34,500 nt of DNA. Origin: a virus. The DNA is taken from IMG/VR virus record IMGVR_UViG_3300036846_000530, positions 1 to 34,500 of that record. The stretch is one strand, 5' to 3'. Below, piece after piece: positions 15,980 through 23,456 of this stretch. The translations under genes and the position numbers were made by a program. The notes under the pieces were generated by a model, which was not told the DNA's origin, made no database searches, and saw nothing but the letters and a program-made list of their open reading frames with translations. Within the stretch, counting starts at the first letter, position 1. Each line of letters opens with the position of its first letter.

Positions 15980-17244
15980 CTACGCGCGCCTTTGTCCCTG
16001 TCCCGGAAGGTCGAGCCCGTTGGCGCTTGACCTTGCATGAGCGGGCTTTCTCGGTCAACCGGAGGCTCGATGACCTCTTTATTGCCGAGATAACTCATGC
16101 CCGGAGCATACAAGTCCAACAAACGCTCAACGCTCCCTCGACCTTGGGCTTTAGCCTTAGTGGGCTCGATGCCGCCGCGCCACTCATCCGGGAGTTTATG
16201 ACGGACGTAGTTGCTTGGAGATGGGATGAGCTAACGGCGCGAGATTGGCCGGTCATGCGCGGGATAGTGGCTCAGAGCCAGGACACTCTCTCGGAGCAAG
16301 CCGATACGGTTACGTTTAACTGTCACTCCTATTTGGCAATGTTGGAGCGGCGGATTATCACTTATCCGAGGTCATTTACTCAAGCGGACCAAGATGACAT
16401 TGCCGGAGCCTTGGTCGAGTACGGAGCTAAGAATGTCTCGACAACGGACCAAACGGTTAGCTTCCAACCGGGGAGCTACCTGCCTCTTGCCGTCCTCTTG
16501 GTTGACCCGGACGGACGGCAACGCTTTGTCAAGTCCGGCAAGCTCCGGGACCGGAGCTACGTTGGGCAAGAGCTTGTCTCGGAGATGCTCGATAATCTGG
16601 CAAATGTCCTCGACGGCTTTTGCTATGACGTAGTACCGGGGACCCAATATACCGAGGCATGGCCGGATGACCAACTCCGGATATTCTTCCCAACTCAAGG
16701 GATGCCTCGCGATGATGTTGTCCTTGAGTACGGGTCGAGCGTTAGCGCTTTGAGCCGGAGCGTCAACTCGGCAAACTACGGTAACTTTGTCCGGCTCATT
16801 GGGGACCGATCTAACCCGGATGATAGTGAGTCTCCGCCATTGGTAAGCGAGGTTTGGAATCCCGACAGTAATGACATAACGCGGGCTCCGGTAGGGCTTT
16901 GGATGACCGGAGACAATGCCTCCGACGTAAAGGACCAAGGGACGCTTGATGAAAAGTCCGCGGGCAATCTTGCCACTACCGGGCTCTTGATGCCGAGCTA
17001 TTCCGTTGACCTCCGACCGGGTTGGTATTTATGGGGGAGCCCGAATATGGGGGATACGGCAAGGCTCATCATCCGTAAGGGACGGCTCAACGTCGATGAA
17101 GCCGTCCAAGTAGTCGGTATTAGTTATGACGTAGGAGATGATGGCGGGGAAACGGTAAAGCTCGACTTAGGACGTCCCGTTGTCACGTTTGGCGATTTGC
17201 TAACTAGTGCATCAAGGGACGTTAACGCTTTAGCCCGGAGGTAA
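15976..17244 (+). CDS. Tail hub / minor tail protein (Gp37-like)
   Basis: A 422-residue protein from an ATGA overlap. SVNRRLDDLFIAEITHARSI, QQTLNAPSTLGFSLSG and WRWDELTARDWPVMRGIVAQ recall the ReqiPepy6 Gp37-like minor tail family found after Dit. The C-terminal half contains YGNFVRLIGDRS and SYSVDLRPGWYLWGSP followed by VVGISYDVGDDGGETVKLDLG, the typical closing strand region. It likely forms the central hub that plugs the tail and holds the fibre. Confidence 0.8.
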   Translation: MTTRAFVPVPEGRARWRLTLHERAFSVNRRLDDLFIAEITHARSIQVQQTLNAPSTLGFSLSGLDAAAPLIREFMTDVVAWRWDELTARDWPVMRGIVAQSQDTLSEQADTVTFNCHSYLAMLERRIITYPRSFTQADQDDIAGALVEYGAKNVSTTDQTVSFQPGSYLPLAVLLVDPDGRQRFVKSGKLRDRSYVGQELVSEMLDNLANVLDGFCYDVVPGTQYTEAWPDDQLRIFFPTQGMPRDDVVLEYGSSVSALSRSVNSANYGNFVRLIGDRSNPDDSESPPLVSEVWNPDSNDITRAPVGLWMTGDNASDVKDQGTLDEKSAGNLATTGLLMPSYSVDLRPGWYLWGSPNMGDTARLIIRKGRLNVDEAVQVVGISYDVGDDGGETVKLDLGRPVVTFGDLLTSASRDVNALARR

Positions 17245-17250
17245 TGCTCA

Positions 17251-18249
17251 ATGACTCGCTTCACTCCCCTATGGTTGCAAGGCGGCAACTATGCCGCATC
17301 CGTTGACCGGAGGCTAATCGGAGCCTTATGGCCGGAGCCGCGTTGTGACGGCATGACTGTCCTTGCCGGAGCGGGCATGGCGGTAACCGTTGATCCGGGC
17401 ATGGCCGCGGTCCCGACCTCAAACGGGACCGGCTCGACCCTTTGCGTTGCCGACGCGCAAGAGTCCCTCTCTTGGGCTCAACCGGCTCCGCCATCCGGCC
17501 AAGACAGATATGACCTTATCATTGTCCGTCCGCGAGCTACTGACATTGATGGAGCCGTAGACAATGATTGGATTTGGGATATCGAGTATGGAGTTGTTGC
17601 CGCGACCGGGCAAGCCGTTGTCCCTCCGGCTCCGGGCGGGACCATCCCGCTTGCCTCCCATTTAACGGTTGGCGGGAGCGCGGCGGTTGACCCAACCAAG
17701 ATTGCCGACCTCCGACCGCAATCATTAGTAGTTGGAGCCGGTGACCCGCCCGGAATCATCAAGCTAAACGCGGCTCCTATCATCCCGATTGGTTGGCATA
17801 TTTGCGACGGAAGCGCGCTCGACCGGATGGTCTATGGAGGTCTATTTGCCGCCATCGGGACAACCTATGGTCCGGGAGATGGAGTGTCGAGCTTTAATGT
17901 CCCTAACCTCATCGACCGATTTGCCCGAGGTAAAGCCGCTCCCGGAGCCGCGGGCGGAGCCGCAACCCATAGTCACGCCGCGGCTTTGCATACCCATCCC
18001 TTGAGCGCGGCGGGAGCGGCTCAGGCATATGGTGCCGCGGCATCGGGGACAAACTTTCATACAAGCCGAGTTAGCACTCCGGCTTGGACGCCTTGGGGGG
18101 GAATAGCTATTCCTGCCGGATGGACGGCCGGACTCGTTAATAGTCTTGGATTTGGCTTGGCCGGTCGGACCGAGAATGGCGGAGCCGCTACCGATGCTCC
18201 GAGCCATTTACCGCCATACGTCGAGCTAGCGCATATCATCAAACTGTAA
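17251..18249 (+). CDS. Tail fibre with phage collar domain
   Basis: A 332-residue protein. Residues 1-165 are beta-rich (ALWPEPRCDGMTVLAGAGMAV, YDLIIVRPRATD), as in virion-attachment N-domains of actinophage fibres. From about 175 the collar domain is clear: IPIGWHICDGSAL, VYGGLFAAIGTTYGPGDG, FNVPNLIDRFARGK. It is followed by HSHAAALHTHPL, the His-x-His metal motif of trimeric fibre tips, and a C-terminal LPPYVELAHIIKL. It is likely the receptor-contacting tail tip. Confidence 0.88.
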   Translation: MTRFTPLWLQGGNYAASVDRRLIGALWPEPRCDGMTVLAGAGMAVTVDPGMAAVPTSNGTGSTLCVADAQESLSWAQPAPPSGQDRYDLIIVRPRATDIDGAVDNDWIWDIEYGVVAATGQAVVPPAPGGTIPLASHLTVGGSAAVDPTKIADLRPQSLVVGAGDPPGIIKLNAAPIIPIGWHICDGSALDRMVYGGLFAAIGTTYGPGDGVSSFNVPNLIDRFARGKAAPGAAGGAATHSHAAALHTHPLSAAGAAQAYGAAASGTNFHTSRVSTPAWTPWGGIAIPAGWTAGLVNSLGFGLAGRTENGGAATDAPSHLPPYVELAHIIKL

Positions 18250-18260
18250 AGGGAGGTCAA

Positions 18261-18647
18261 ATGAGCTATCAATCTCAAGGGTCCTTGGCAACGGACCCGG
18301 CATTTGTGCAAAGAGTGTCCGCTTGCTCCGTTCAACAGGCAAATATCTACATCAATGACACTCGGGAGGATATGAAAGCATTTTCGGATGCCATCCTCCG
18401 CTTTGAGTCCGCTCCGCAAATAACCCTGTTCAATATGGTTGCCGCGGCTCCCGGATTGGCGGACTCTGCCGACGTCGGAGATGGGACGATTGACTCGACC
18501 CTAGTTGTCGATCAAGCCATCCTGTCTGCCGTCCAAGCCGTTTGGCCTACTGCCGCCGCGGCCTATTTCAACTCCGATGGCTCCGGCAAGCTCATGTATC
18601 CCTCTCCGCCCGGAGTCTTGCTCACTAACGCGCCGGTTGGAGGTTGA
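18261..18647 (+). CDS. Hypothetical virion-associated protein
   Basis: A 128-residue protein after the fibre, with GGGAGGTCAA upstream. SLATDPAFVQRVSACSVQQANIYIND at the N-terminus resembles a family of small proteins placed between tail and lysis genes in actinophages, in which residues pattern as SLA.D..F..RV.A. A helical body (LVVDQAILSAVQAVWPTAAAAYF) follows. No enzymatic motif. Probably structural. Confidence 0.65.
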   Translation: MSYQSQGSLATDPAFVQRVSACSVQQANIYINDTREDMKAFSDAILRFESAPQITLFNMVAAAPGLADSADVGDGTIDSTLVVDQAILSAVQAVWPTAAAAYFNSDGSGKLMYPSPPGVLLTNAPVGG

Positions 18648-18651
18648 GTCA

Positions 18652-18858
18652 ATGACCGAGGAAAATGTCTCCCAAGGGAGACAAAGGGAGATACCGAGAG
18701 AGCGCTTCCGGGACAGGGAGGGTCGAGAGCTTGAGGTCAAATGGCCGCGAGCCCGCAAAGAGCCCAAGACGGAGCCGTCCGAGGGTTGGGCTCTATTTGA
18801 GGACCGGCCCGAGCCCGAGGACTCCGAGGATGAGATTGGATATGAGGGAGAGCGCTAA
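18652..18858 (+). CDS. Small highly charged protein before endolysin
   Basis: A 68-residue product from an ATG four bases after the previous stop. It is dominated by Arg, Glu and Lys (REIPRERFRDREGREL, then EDRPEPEDSEDEIG). Codons 5-12 carry copy two of the repeated dyad and read NVSQGRQR. It overlaps the endolysin start by one base. Function unknown; such charged linkers sometimes turn out to be poorly conserved. Confidence 0.55.
   Translation: MTEENVSQGRQREIPRERFRDREGRELEVKWPRARKEPKTEPSEGWALFEDRPEPEDSEDEIGYEGER
18664..18685 (-). repeat. 22-bp dyad element, copy 2 of 4
   Basis: Identical over 22 bases to copy 1 at 7798-7819, in the same orientation. It lies inside the 18652-18858 gene, in the same reading register (NVSQGRQ) as copy 1. 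Confidence 0.85.
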
Positions 18859-19652
18859 TGACACTCCAAAGAGTTGCCATCCCGAGTCCGAACTATTCAA
18901 GCCGCGGAGGCTCTGCCGTTAGGCTCATCGTCATTCATACGGCTCAGGGAGCCTCAACCAAAGAGGACCTTGGAGCCTATTTCCAAGGCAACGTTGAGGC
19001 ATCGAGCCATACCGGCATTGATGATGAGCTTGGCGTCATTGCTACCTACGTCGAGCGAGCCCAAAAGAGTTGGACCCAAGCCAACGCAAATCCATATTGT
19101 GTGAGTACGGAGCTTTGCGCGTGGGCGGAATGGACAACGGCAGAATGGCATAACCATCCGAATATGTTGAGCAACGTAGCTCAATGGGTAGCGGAGGAAG
19201 CCGCGGCATTTGGCATCCCGATTATCGGGCTCAATGCCGGTCAAGCTCAAGGCGGAGCCTCCGGTTGTTGTCAGCATGTCGATTTGGGCTCCGCGGGCGG
19301 AGGACATTGGGACGCGGGTCCGGGCTTTCCAATGTCGGAGGTCCTGGCAATGGCCGGAGGTCAAGCTCCCTCGACTCCGAGCCCGCAACCTCCGAGCCCG
19401 AGCGCTCCCGCGGGTCTGGCTCCTACGTTGCATGTCGATTACTTTGGCATTGACCATAACTCGACCCATTCCGACGTTGGAGTTTGGCAAGCTCAGATGA
19501 GCGCTAGAGGTTGGTCGATTGGCGTCGATAGTATCTTTGGTCCGCAATCCGAGGACGTTGCGCGGAGCTTTCAATCCGAGAAAGGGCTTGCCGCGGATGG
19601 CTTGGTCGGTCCCGATACTTGGTCCGCGAGTTGGACGGCTCCGGTAACGTAA
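18858..19652 (+). CDS. Endolysin: N-acetylmuramoyl-L-alanine amidase with PG-binding domain
   Basis: 264 residues. The amidase (type 2/PGRP fold) spans about 15-160: LIVIHTAQG (zinc ligand H27), EASSHTGIDDELGV, then CCQHVDLGS (H140) and HWDAGPGFPM (D152 as third ligand). A Pro/Ser linker (about 171-188) joins a C-terminal peptidoglycan-binding domain of the PG_binding_1 type (VGVWQAQMSARGWSIGVDSI, FGPQSEDVARSFQSEKGL, VGPDTW). It cuts the bond between MurNAc and the stem peptide. No signal peptide, so it needs the holin that follows. Confidence 0.93.
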   Translation: MTLQRVAIPSPNYSSRGGSAVRLIVIHTAQGASTKEDLGAYFQGNVEASSHTGIDDELGVIATYVERAQKSWTQANANPYCVSTELCAWAEWTTAEWHNHPNMLSNVAQWVAEEAAAFGIPIIGLNAGQAQGGASGCCQHVDLGSAGGGHWDAGPGFPMSEVLAMAGGQAPSTPSPQPPSPSAPAGLAPTLHVDYFGIDHNSTHSDVGVWQAQMSARGWSIGVDSIFGPQSEDVARSFQSEKGLAADGLVGPDTWSASWTAPVT

Positions 19653-19831
19653 TGGAGCTTTGGCGGGGACGTATTTACTTGATGCTCTTGGGCGCGGTTT
19701 GCGTTGTCGCGGGCATCCTGGCTTTGGTCCTCCCGCAATCGAGCGCTCGATTTGACCTCTTGGCTTCCGTTGCCATTGTCGGAGGCTTGGCAATGTTCAT
19801 TGTTGCCGTTACCCGCGACCGGCAACCATAA
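19652..19831 (+). CDS. Holin, two transmembrane helices
   Basis: A 59-residue protein starting at ATG overlapping the endolysin stop (TAATG). Two hydrophobic spans (IYLMLLGAVCVVAGILALVL and LLASVAIVGGLAMFIVAV) are separated by PQSSARFD, with charged ends MELWRGR and TRDRQP. Size, topology and place next to the endolysin fit a class II holin. It is the last gene of the late operon. Confidence 0.82.
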   Translation: MELWRGRIYLMLLGAVCVVAGILALVLPQSSARFDLLASVAIVGGLAMFIVAVTRDRQP

Positions 19832-19834
19832 GGT

Positions 19835-19886
19835 CCGGCAGGGAGGGAATAGGTCCCATCCGCCACCTTGCCTCCCTCCCTGCCGG
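19835..19886 (+). terminator. Strong hairpin ending the late operon
   Basis: A perfect 14-bp stem pairs CCGGCAGGGAGGGA (19835-19848) with TCCCTCCCTGCCGG (19873-19886), with a 24-base loop. It begins four bases after the holin stop. There is no T-run afterwards, so it is terminator-like but may rely on another factor or act as a 3' end stabiliser. Confidence 0.72.
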
Positions 19887-20072
19887 TCATCCCGAGGTTA
19901 GGCCAGGGTAACCGGTTTGCCTTGCTAGCAATGCGGCTTTGGCGCGTAAGCTAACTGTTAAATCCTGGCATCGGAGCGCGTGAGGTTGGTTGGGATGAGT
20001 CCTCATCGGCTCAAGCCCGCTTGAGGGTCCCTGCCGGTAGAAATGCCGTCCCAACAGGGACTTTGCCTCCGC
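19887..20072. other. Non-coding intergenic stretch between late and early operons
   Basis: With its flanks this is part of a gap of about 345 bases (19832-20176) without a credible gene. It contains GCCAGG near 19902 and CCTGGC near 19963, which could pair over a long distance, but the interior does not fold as a tRNA. The antisense frame over 19887-20204 has poor composition. No direct repeats of note seen. The downstream part holds the promoter-like block and the 11-bp element. Confidence 0.5.
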
Positions 20073-20106
20073 TTGACGGCATCTTGCGATAGTGCTAAGA
20101 CTCGCG
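20063..20106 (+). promoter_or_regulatory. Candidate early promoter (block A)
   Basis: TTGACG at 20073-20078 and TAAGAC at 20096-20101 are spaced by 17 bases, a good sigma70-like -35 and a weak -10. The block from TTGCCTC (20063) to AAGACTC resembles 27208-27247 upstream of the replication operon. Transcription would start near 20108 and read into the gene at 20177. Confidence 0.55.
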
Positions 20107-20147
20107 AGGGACAACCAACCGGACAATGACCGGACGGTTACTAATGG

Positions 20148-20158
20148 GAGAACAGGGA
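20148..20158 (+). promoter_or_regulatory. 11-bp element GAGAACAGGGA, copy 1 (upstream of 20177)
   Basis: Exact copy lying between candidate promoter A and the first early gene. The gene has a separate AGGAGG ribosome site at 20163-20168, so this copy is not itself the ribosome site. Candidate operator or start-associated leader element. Confidence 0.65.
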
Positions 20159-20176
20159 AACTAGGAGGTCGAGCGG

Positions 20177-20542
20177 ATGGCGCGACGGAGAACATCGACG
20201 GCAATACCGGGCGGAGACTCGGTAGGGCTCGATACCGCCATGCTCAAATGCCGATTGATCCGGCATAGGTGGGATGAGTTTTATCCGGCCAATATGGGGA
20301 CTCCGTTGTATGGATGGAGGCTCTCTTTGCGTTGCGACCGTTGCACCGCGGAGCGGCATGACCTCATCGACTATGCCGGTCGGTTGATTCCGGGGAGCCG
20401 GAGATATATCTATCCCGAGGGTTACCAAATGAAGCGGGATGAGACTCCGGACCGGGAGACAATGATGCTTTCCCTATTCGACCGAGTGAAGGTCCGCTTA
20501 GATAAGGCGGACGCAATCGGAGCAATGGAGGAAGCGTCTTAA
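20177..20542 (+). CDS. Conserved actinophage-type early protein with zinc knuckle
   Basis: 121 residues, preceded by AGGAGG. The core CRLIRHRWDEFYP, GWRLSLRCDRCTAERHDLID and YIYPEGYQMKRDETPDR follows a pattern seen in early genes of many actinobacterial phages (CR..gH.Wd......G...W.lslrC.rC.teRhdlid). The CxxC plus upstream Cys/His probably bind zinc. Function is not known. First gene of the early accessory operon; its stop overlaps the ParB-like start. Confidence 0.72.
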   Translation: MARRRTSTAIPGGDSVGLDTAMLKCRLIRHRWDEFYPANMGTPLYGWRLSLRCDRCTAERHDLIDYAGRLIPGSRRYIYPEGYQMKRDETPDRETMMLSLFDRVKVRLDKADAIGAMEEAS

Positions 20543-21423
20543 TGGTTACAAGGCTCAAGCGACCCTCTGCCGTAAGGGCAAATGGTCAAGTAGTGAAGCC
20601 AAACGTCCGCATCGAGACAGTGACTCCGGAGCGGGCGGAGAAAATGTTGCTAGAGGCAAACGTCCGTAACCGGGATATCCGGGAGTCGAGGGTTGTCCAT
20701 CTTGCCGAGAATATAAAGCGGGAGGAATGGACCCTCTCGACCGATTGCTTGGGATTCGACCTCGATGGAGTCTTGCTCAATGGGCAACATCGGCTTGCCG
20801 CTTGCGTTGCCTCCGGTATGCCCATTGAGGTTGGCATCTTTCGCAACCTGCCGCGCAAGAGCCAAGACATTATGGATGACACTCTCCGGCGCGGGTTGGG
20901 AGATGCTCTCAAGCTCCGGGGAGAGGTTGACGTATTCCGGCTTGCCGCGGGCATTGGTTGGTATGCCCGGATCATTTATGCCGAGATGACCGGGACTCCG
21001 CATTATGCCGACAACGCTCGACGTCCCTCGATTCCTCAACTCTTGCAAGTCTTTGATGAGAACCAAGGACTCCGGGACGGCTTGACCAAGACGGCTCCGG
21101 CCATGAGAGCGCTCAAGCTCCGTCCGGGTCCGGCTCTCTCCGTTTGGTATCGGCTCTCCCTTGTCCATGCCGCGGAAGCGGATTTGTTCTATGACAAGCT
21201 CCGCTCCGGCGCGGACCTCTCGGAAGGGAGCCCGATACTGGCTCTCCGTCGATACTCGCAAGAGGAAGTCAATCGAGGTCGAGGACGGCAACGCAACCCG
21301 GACTTTCGTTGGGTTGCCATTTGCTTTAAGGCTTGGAACGCTTGGAGGGAGGGACGCTCGATAAAAGTCCTGAGCTATTCCTACACTCCGACAACCCGCG
21401 AGGCATGGCCGGAGCCGGTATGA
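20542..21423 (+). CDS. ParB/Sulfiredoxin-fold (DGQHR-like) protein
   Basis: 293 residues. The N-terminal half has the ParB-like layout: ITPERAEKMLL-type opening (VTPERAEKMLLEANVRNRDIR), HLAENIKREEWTLSTD, and the signature LNGQHRLAACVASGMPIEV near residues 78-96, where ParB-type CTPase/nuclease folds carry GQHRL. The C-terminal half (about 110-290) is helical and unassigned. No ParA partner is visible, so partition is unlikely; a DNA-binding or nuclease/accessory role in early infection is inferred. Confidence 0.78.
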   Translation: MVTRLKRPSAVRANGQVVKPNVRIETVTPERAEKMLLEANVRNRDIRESRVVHLAENIKREEWTLSTDCLGFDLDGVLLNGQHRLAACVASGMPIEVGIFRNLPRKSQDIMDDTLRRGLGDALKLRGEVDVFRLAAGIGWYARIIYAEMTGTPHYADNARRPSIPQLLQVFDENQGLRDGLTKTAPAMRALKLRPGPALSVWYRLSLVHAAEADLFYDKLRSGADLSEGSPILALRRYSQEEVNRGRGRQRNPDFRWVAICFKAWNAWREGRSIKVLSYSYTPTTREAWPEPV

Positions 21424-21590
21424 ATCGACGGATGACCATAAAGGTAAGCCTCGACCTCCCGCGCAAGGCATCGGGCGGAGATTGGCAAGAGATTATCCGG
21501 GAGCAACTAACGGAGGTCATCCCGGAGATGGTTTATTGGACCGATGAGGACGGCAATGAGTATGAGGTCCCGGTCGAGGTTGTCGAGTGA
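21420..21590 (+). CDS. Small hypothetical protein
   Basis: 56 residues from an ATGA overlap with the ParB-like gene. MTIKVSLDLPRKASGGDWQEI, then REQLTEVIPEMVYWTDEDG, then EYEVPVEVVE: a compact alpha/beta, acidic protein. No family recognised. Its end overlaps the GTG of the next gene (GTGA). Confidence 0.58.
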   Translation: MNRRMTIKVSLDLPRKASGGDWQEIIREQLTEVIPEMVYWTDEDGNEYEVPVEVVE

Positions 21591-21775
21591 ATCAAACGGT
21601 TGGGGACTTTGTAAAGGCAATGGTGCAACGCGGCTTGAGCCGAGAGAGGGAGATTGGAGTCGAGCGGCTCTCATTTGAGCTTGTCTTTGTTAATGCGGAC
21701 TCCGGATGGCGGAGGGTCGAGCGGATCGAGGTATCCGACTTGCATCGAGTCATCTGGCTCTATGAGGCAAAATGA
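21587..21775 (+). CDS. Small hypothetical protein
   Basis: 62 residues from a GTG overlapping the prior stop. An N-terminal helix (VGDFVKAMVQRGLSREREIG) is followed by strands (LSFELVFVNADSG, VERIEVSDLHRVIWLYEA). Unrecognised. It ends in an ATGA overlap with a possible upstream start of the next gene. Confidence 0.58.
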   Translation: MNQTVGDFVKAMVQRGLSREREIGVERLSFELVFVNADSGWRRVERIEVSDLHRVIWLYEAK

Positions 21776-21792
21776 ATGGCGGAGGTAAAGCC

Positions 21793-21981
21793 ATGCTCGA
21801 TATATCCGAGTCCGATGTTGGGATGCTCGACCTCAAGGACCGGACACTCCATAAGCCAAGCCATGCCCACCTAATAACTATGTGCGGGCTCTTGATGGAG
21901 CTTTGCAAGGTTGGTCCGGTCGGAGCCTTGGTCGAGGTCCGGATGCTTTGCCCGGAATGTTGGCATGGCTCGATTAACTAA
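21793..21981 (+). CDS. Small cysteine-containing hypothetical protein
   Basis: 62 residues from the ATG at 21793, chosen because GGAGG lies about eight bases upstream; an in-frame ATG at 21772 (in an ATGA overlap) would add seven residues. Sequence features: SDVGMLDLKDRTLHKPSHAHLI, MCGLLMELCKVGP and a CPECW knuckle near the C-terminus. Function unknown; the Cys and His residues suggest zinc binding. Confidence 0.57.
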   Translation: MLDISESDVGMLDLKDRTLHKPSHAHLITMCGLLMELCKVGPVGALVEVRMLCPECWHGSIN

Positions 21982-22264
21982 TCCCGTTGTCCTCCGGGTT
22001 GTTGGGCTTGCCGGTATGCATTTGGGGAGCTTCACTCCCGCGGAGCCGGGAGACTATTTGGTTGCCTTTGACCCGGAGGCTCGCGGCGGACGCGGGGAGG
22101 CTCTGTTTAGTCCGGACATATCTGAGGCAATGAGGTTTGTCGATGGCATGGCGGCAATGACGGCTTGGAAGATGCAAAGCCGGACTCGACCGCTCCGCCC
22201 GGACGGCAAGCCAAATCGACCGTTGACGGCTTATACCGTCGAGGCAATCGAGGTTGGGAGGTAG
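21965..22264 (+). CDS. Hypothetical protein
   Basis: 99 residues, overlapping the previous gene by 17 bases. LRVVGLAGMHLGSFTPAEPG, YLVAFDPEARGGRGEALFSP and SEAMRFVDGMAAMTAWKMQS look like a small alpha/beta fold resembling short actinophage proteins whose core ends in RPDGKPNRPLTAYTVEAIEV. No enzymatic motif seen. Confidence 0.6.
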   Translation: MARLTNPVVLRVVGLAGMHLGSFTPAEPGDYLVAFDPEARGGRGEALFSPDISEAMRFVDGMAAMTAWKMQSRTRPLRPDGKPNRPLTAYTVEAIEVGR

Positions 22265-22268
22265 GCGG

Positions 22269-22475
22269 ATGGGATATATGTATGTCTTGGGCGATTGCTT
22301 TGCCTGCCATCGTCCCTTTTATTTCTCGGCGGAGCGGGTCCCGTCGATTGTGTTTAACGGAGAGCGGGAGCCTGTCTGTGAGAGTTGCGTCCGGCTTGCC
22401 AATCCGGAGCGGGTCAAGAATGGCTTAGAGCCTATTGTCATCTTGCCGGGAGCGTATGAGCCCGATGAGGTCTAA
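22269..22475 (+). CDS. Zinc-ribbon protein
   Basis: 68 residues with GGGAGG at 22257-22262 as ribosome site. CFACHRPFYFSAERVPSI followed by VCESCVRLAN gives two CxxC knuckles about 27 residues apart. This format is frequent in actinophage early regions (MyvlG.C.aCgrpf..NP..VPS........vC..Cv...N). The tail GLEPIVILPGAYEPDE is typical of that family. Function unknown. Confidence 0.75.
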   Translation: MGYMYVLGDCFACHRPFYFSAERVPSIVFNGEREPVCESCVRLANPERVKNGLEPIVILPGAYEPDEV

Positions 22476-22494
22476 CCATAAGGGGAATCCGTCC

Positions 22495-22737
22495 ATGCCT
22501 CGCTTGACTGTCCAAGTCTCCGATGAGGTCTTTAAAAAAGTCAAGGCATTGGGCATCCCGGTATCCCTCACTTGCCAGAGAGCCCTAATCGACGCGGTAG
22601 CGGTCCGGGAGGCTCCAACGGACGCTCAAGGGACAATCTCGGAGCTACTGGTCTTTATCGGTACGTCGCGGGAGCGGCTCAATCGGTTGGAGGACGTCCT
22701 AACCAATGGCGCGAGTAACGATTTATTTGCCCGATGA
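22495..22737 (+). CDS. Ribbon-helix-helix protein 1
   Basis: 80 residues. The N-terminal 45 (MPRLTVQVSDEVFKKVKALG, then IPVSLTCQRALIDAVAV) have the strand-helix-helix pattern of MetJ/Arc-type DNA-binding antitoxins and regulators. The C-terminal half (SELLVFIGTSRERLNRLEDVLT) is helical, likely for dimer contact. It overlaps the paralogous gene 22706-22918 and probably regulates phage or host promoters. Confidence 0.72.
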   Translation: MPRLTVQVSDEVFKKVKALGIPVSLTCQRALIDAVAVREAPTDAQGTISELLVFIGTSRERLNRLEDVLTNGASNDLFAR

Positions 22738-22918
22738 GGTCCATCGACGCGCTAAGGCAAGCGGGCTCAAGTTAAGTCCGGTATGCCGTCGAGCCATCAT
22801 GGCGGCTCTCTCCGTTGCCGAGACAGAGCCCGAGGGAGCGGAGGTTACGGATGAGGTTTGGCAATGGCTCGACCGAGGACGAAAGCTCATCGAGCAACTC
22901 CAAGACTTTCTCGCATGA
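22706..22918 (+). CDS. Ribbon-helix-helix protein 2 (paralogue)
   Basis: 70 residues, overlapping the previous gene by 32 bases. MARVTIYLPDEVHRRAKASG then LKLSPVCRRAIMAAL aligns with the N-terminus of its neighbour (strand, PDEV/SDEV turn, Ser-x-x-C-x-R-A-I/L), showing a tandem duplication. C-terminal helices (DEVWQWLDRGRKLIEQLQDFL) differ. The two may form a heterodimer. It precedes the gap with two 11-bp elements, possible targets. Confidence 0.72.
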   Translation: MARVTIYLPDEVHRRAKASGLKLSPVCRRAIMAALSVAETEPEGAEVTDEVWQWLDRGRKLIEQLQDFLA

Positions 22919-22963
22919 GTATCATTGCCCTTGGGTCCGGTCCGGTTGTCGGGTTGTCAACAT

Positions 22964-22974
22964 TCCCTGTTCTC
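22964..22974 (-). promoter_or_regulatory. 11-bp element GAGAACAGGGA, copy 2 (minus strand)
   Basis: Exact copy on the minus strand. Reading leftward it is followed at once by ATG and a 13-codon frame only, so it does not serve an obvious gene in that direction. Confidence 0.6.
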
Positions 22975-23052
22975 CCCGTCAATCCGGGCCGGTCCCAACG
23001 GCAACGGTCTTTGTGTTACCCTCCGCGCTCGATGCGTCAAGGCATCGAGCTA

Positions 23053-23063
23053 GAGAACAGGGA
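23053..23063 (+). promoter_or_regulatory. 11-bp element GAGAACAGGGA, copy 3 (ribosome site of 23070 gene)
   Basis: Exact copy with 5' extension GAGCTA shared with copy 4, a 17-base identity in total. The AGGGA end lies six bases before the GTG at 23070, so the element contains the probable ribosome site. Confidence 0.65.
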
Positions 23064-23069
23064 AAGCAA

Positions 23070-23456
23070 GTGAAGATGTTTTGTATCTCGGTCCTGTTGT
23101 CCAAGGACCCAAGACGGACGTTGATTGGCTTGAGGTCCGCGGAGGATTTCCGAGCCGCCATCAAGGACGGTTGCTACGGCAACGGAGAGGACGGCTTTAA
23201 CCTCCGGGTCCGGGCGGACTCGCATCTTGCCGCGGCGGAGGTTGCCTTTGCCGTATGCAATAGCTCCGTTGGGGAGTTGCATTGTGAGCGGGTCTATCAA
23301 GACCAAGTTAAGGACTATCGAGCGGCAGGCAATCGGAGCCTCTCGGTCGGAGATATCTGCCTCATCCGGATTGCCGATGGCTTTGAGGCTCCAAGCCAAG
23401 CAAGCCCGGAGGATGGCCGGTACGGATGCGCGTCGATGGGATGGGTACTGATATGA
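23070..23456 (+). CDS. Hypothetical early protein
   Basis: 128 residues from GTG at 23070, six bases after an 11-bp element; an ATG two codons later is the alternative. MFCISVLLSKDPRRTLIGLRS, FRAAIKDGCYGNGEDGFNLR, LAAAEVAFAVCNSSVGELHC, YRAAGNRSLSVGDI and CLIRIADGFE suggest a compact alpha/beta protein. It ends with a segment that resembles small actinophage proteins stating a value is acceptable in a regulatory context (SLSVGD.v.v). Function unknown. Confidence 0.62.
   Translation: MKMFCISVLLSKDPRRTLIGLRSAEDFRAAIKDGCYGNGEDGFNLRVRADSHLAAAEVAFAVCNSSVGELHCERVYQDQVKDYRAAGNRSLSVGDICLIRIADGFEAPSQASPEDGRYGCASMGWVLI

Larger units (their letters stand above)
22919..23069. other. Regulatory gap with two opposed 11-bp elements
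   Basis: No gene is seen in this 151-base gap. It contains TCCCTGTTCTC at 22964-22974 (the 11-bp element on minus) and GAGAACAGGGA at 23053-23063 (plus). The two are therefore inverted about 80 bases apart. TTGTCAACATT precedes the first copy. A TCGATGCG..GCATCGA hairpin (about 23029-23048) precedes the second. Confidence 0.55.

Noticed and set aside
18954-19793. 279-codon leftward open frame opposite endolysin and holin
   Set aside because: The forward proteins have clear amidase and membrane signatures; the antisense product is Arg/Pro-rich noise.
19901-19968. Possible tRNA: GCCAGG and TCCTGGC could pair as an acceptor stem
   Set aside because: The interior does not give D, anticodon or T stems, and no GTTCRA-type T loop is present.
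20542-21423. Plasmid-type partition system (ParB without ParA)
   Set aside because: No ParA-like Walker ATPase is encoded nearby and an integrase is present, so a plasmid-prophage partition role is not supported.
20650-21471. 273-codon leftward open frame opposite the ParB-like gene
   Set aside because: The forward strand encodes a recognisable GQHRL protein with overlapping neighbours. The reverse frame has no motif and only a chance-like composition.
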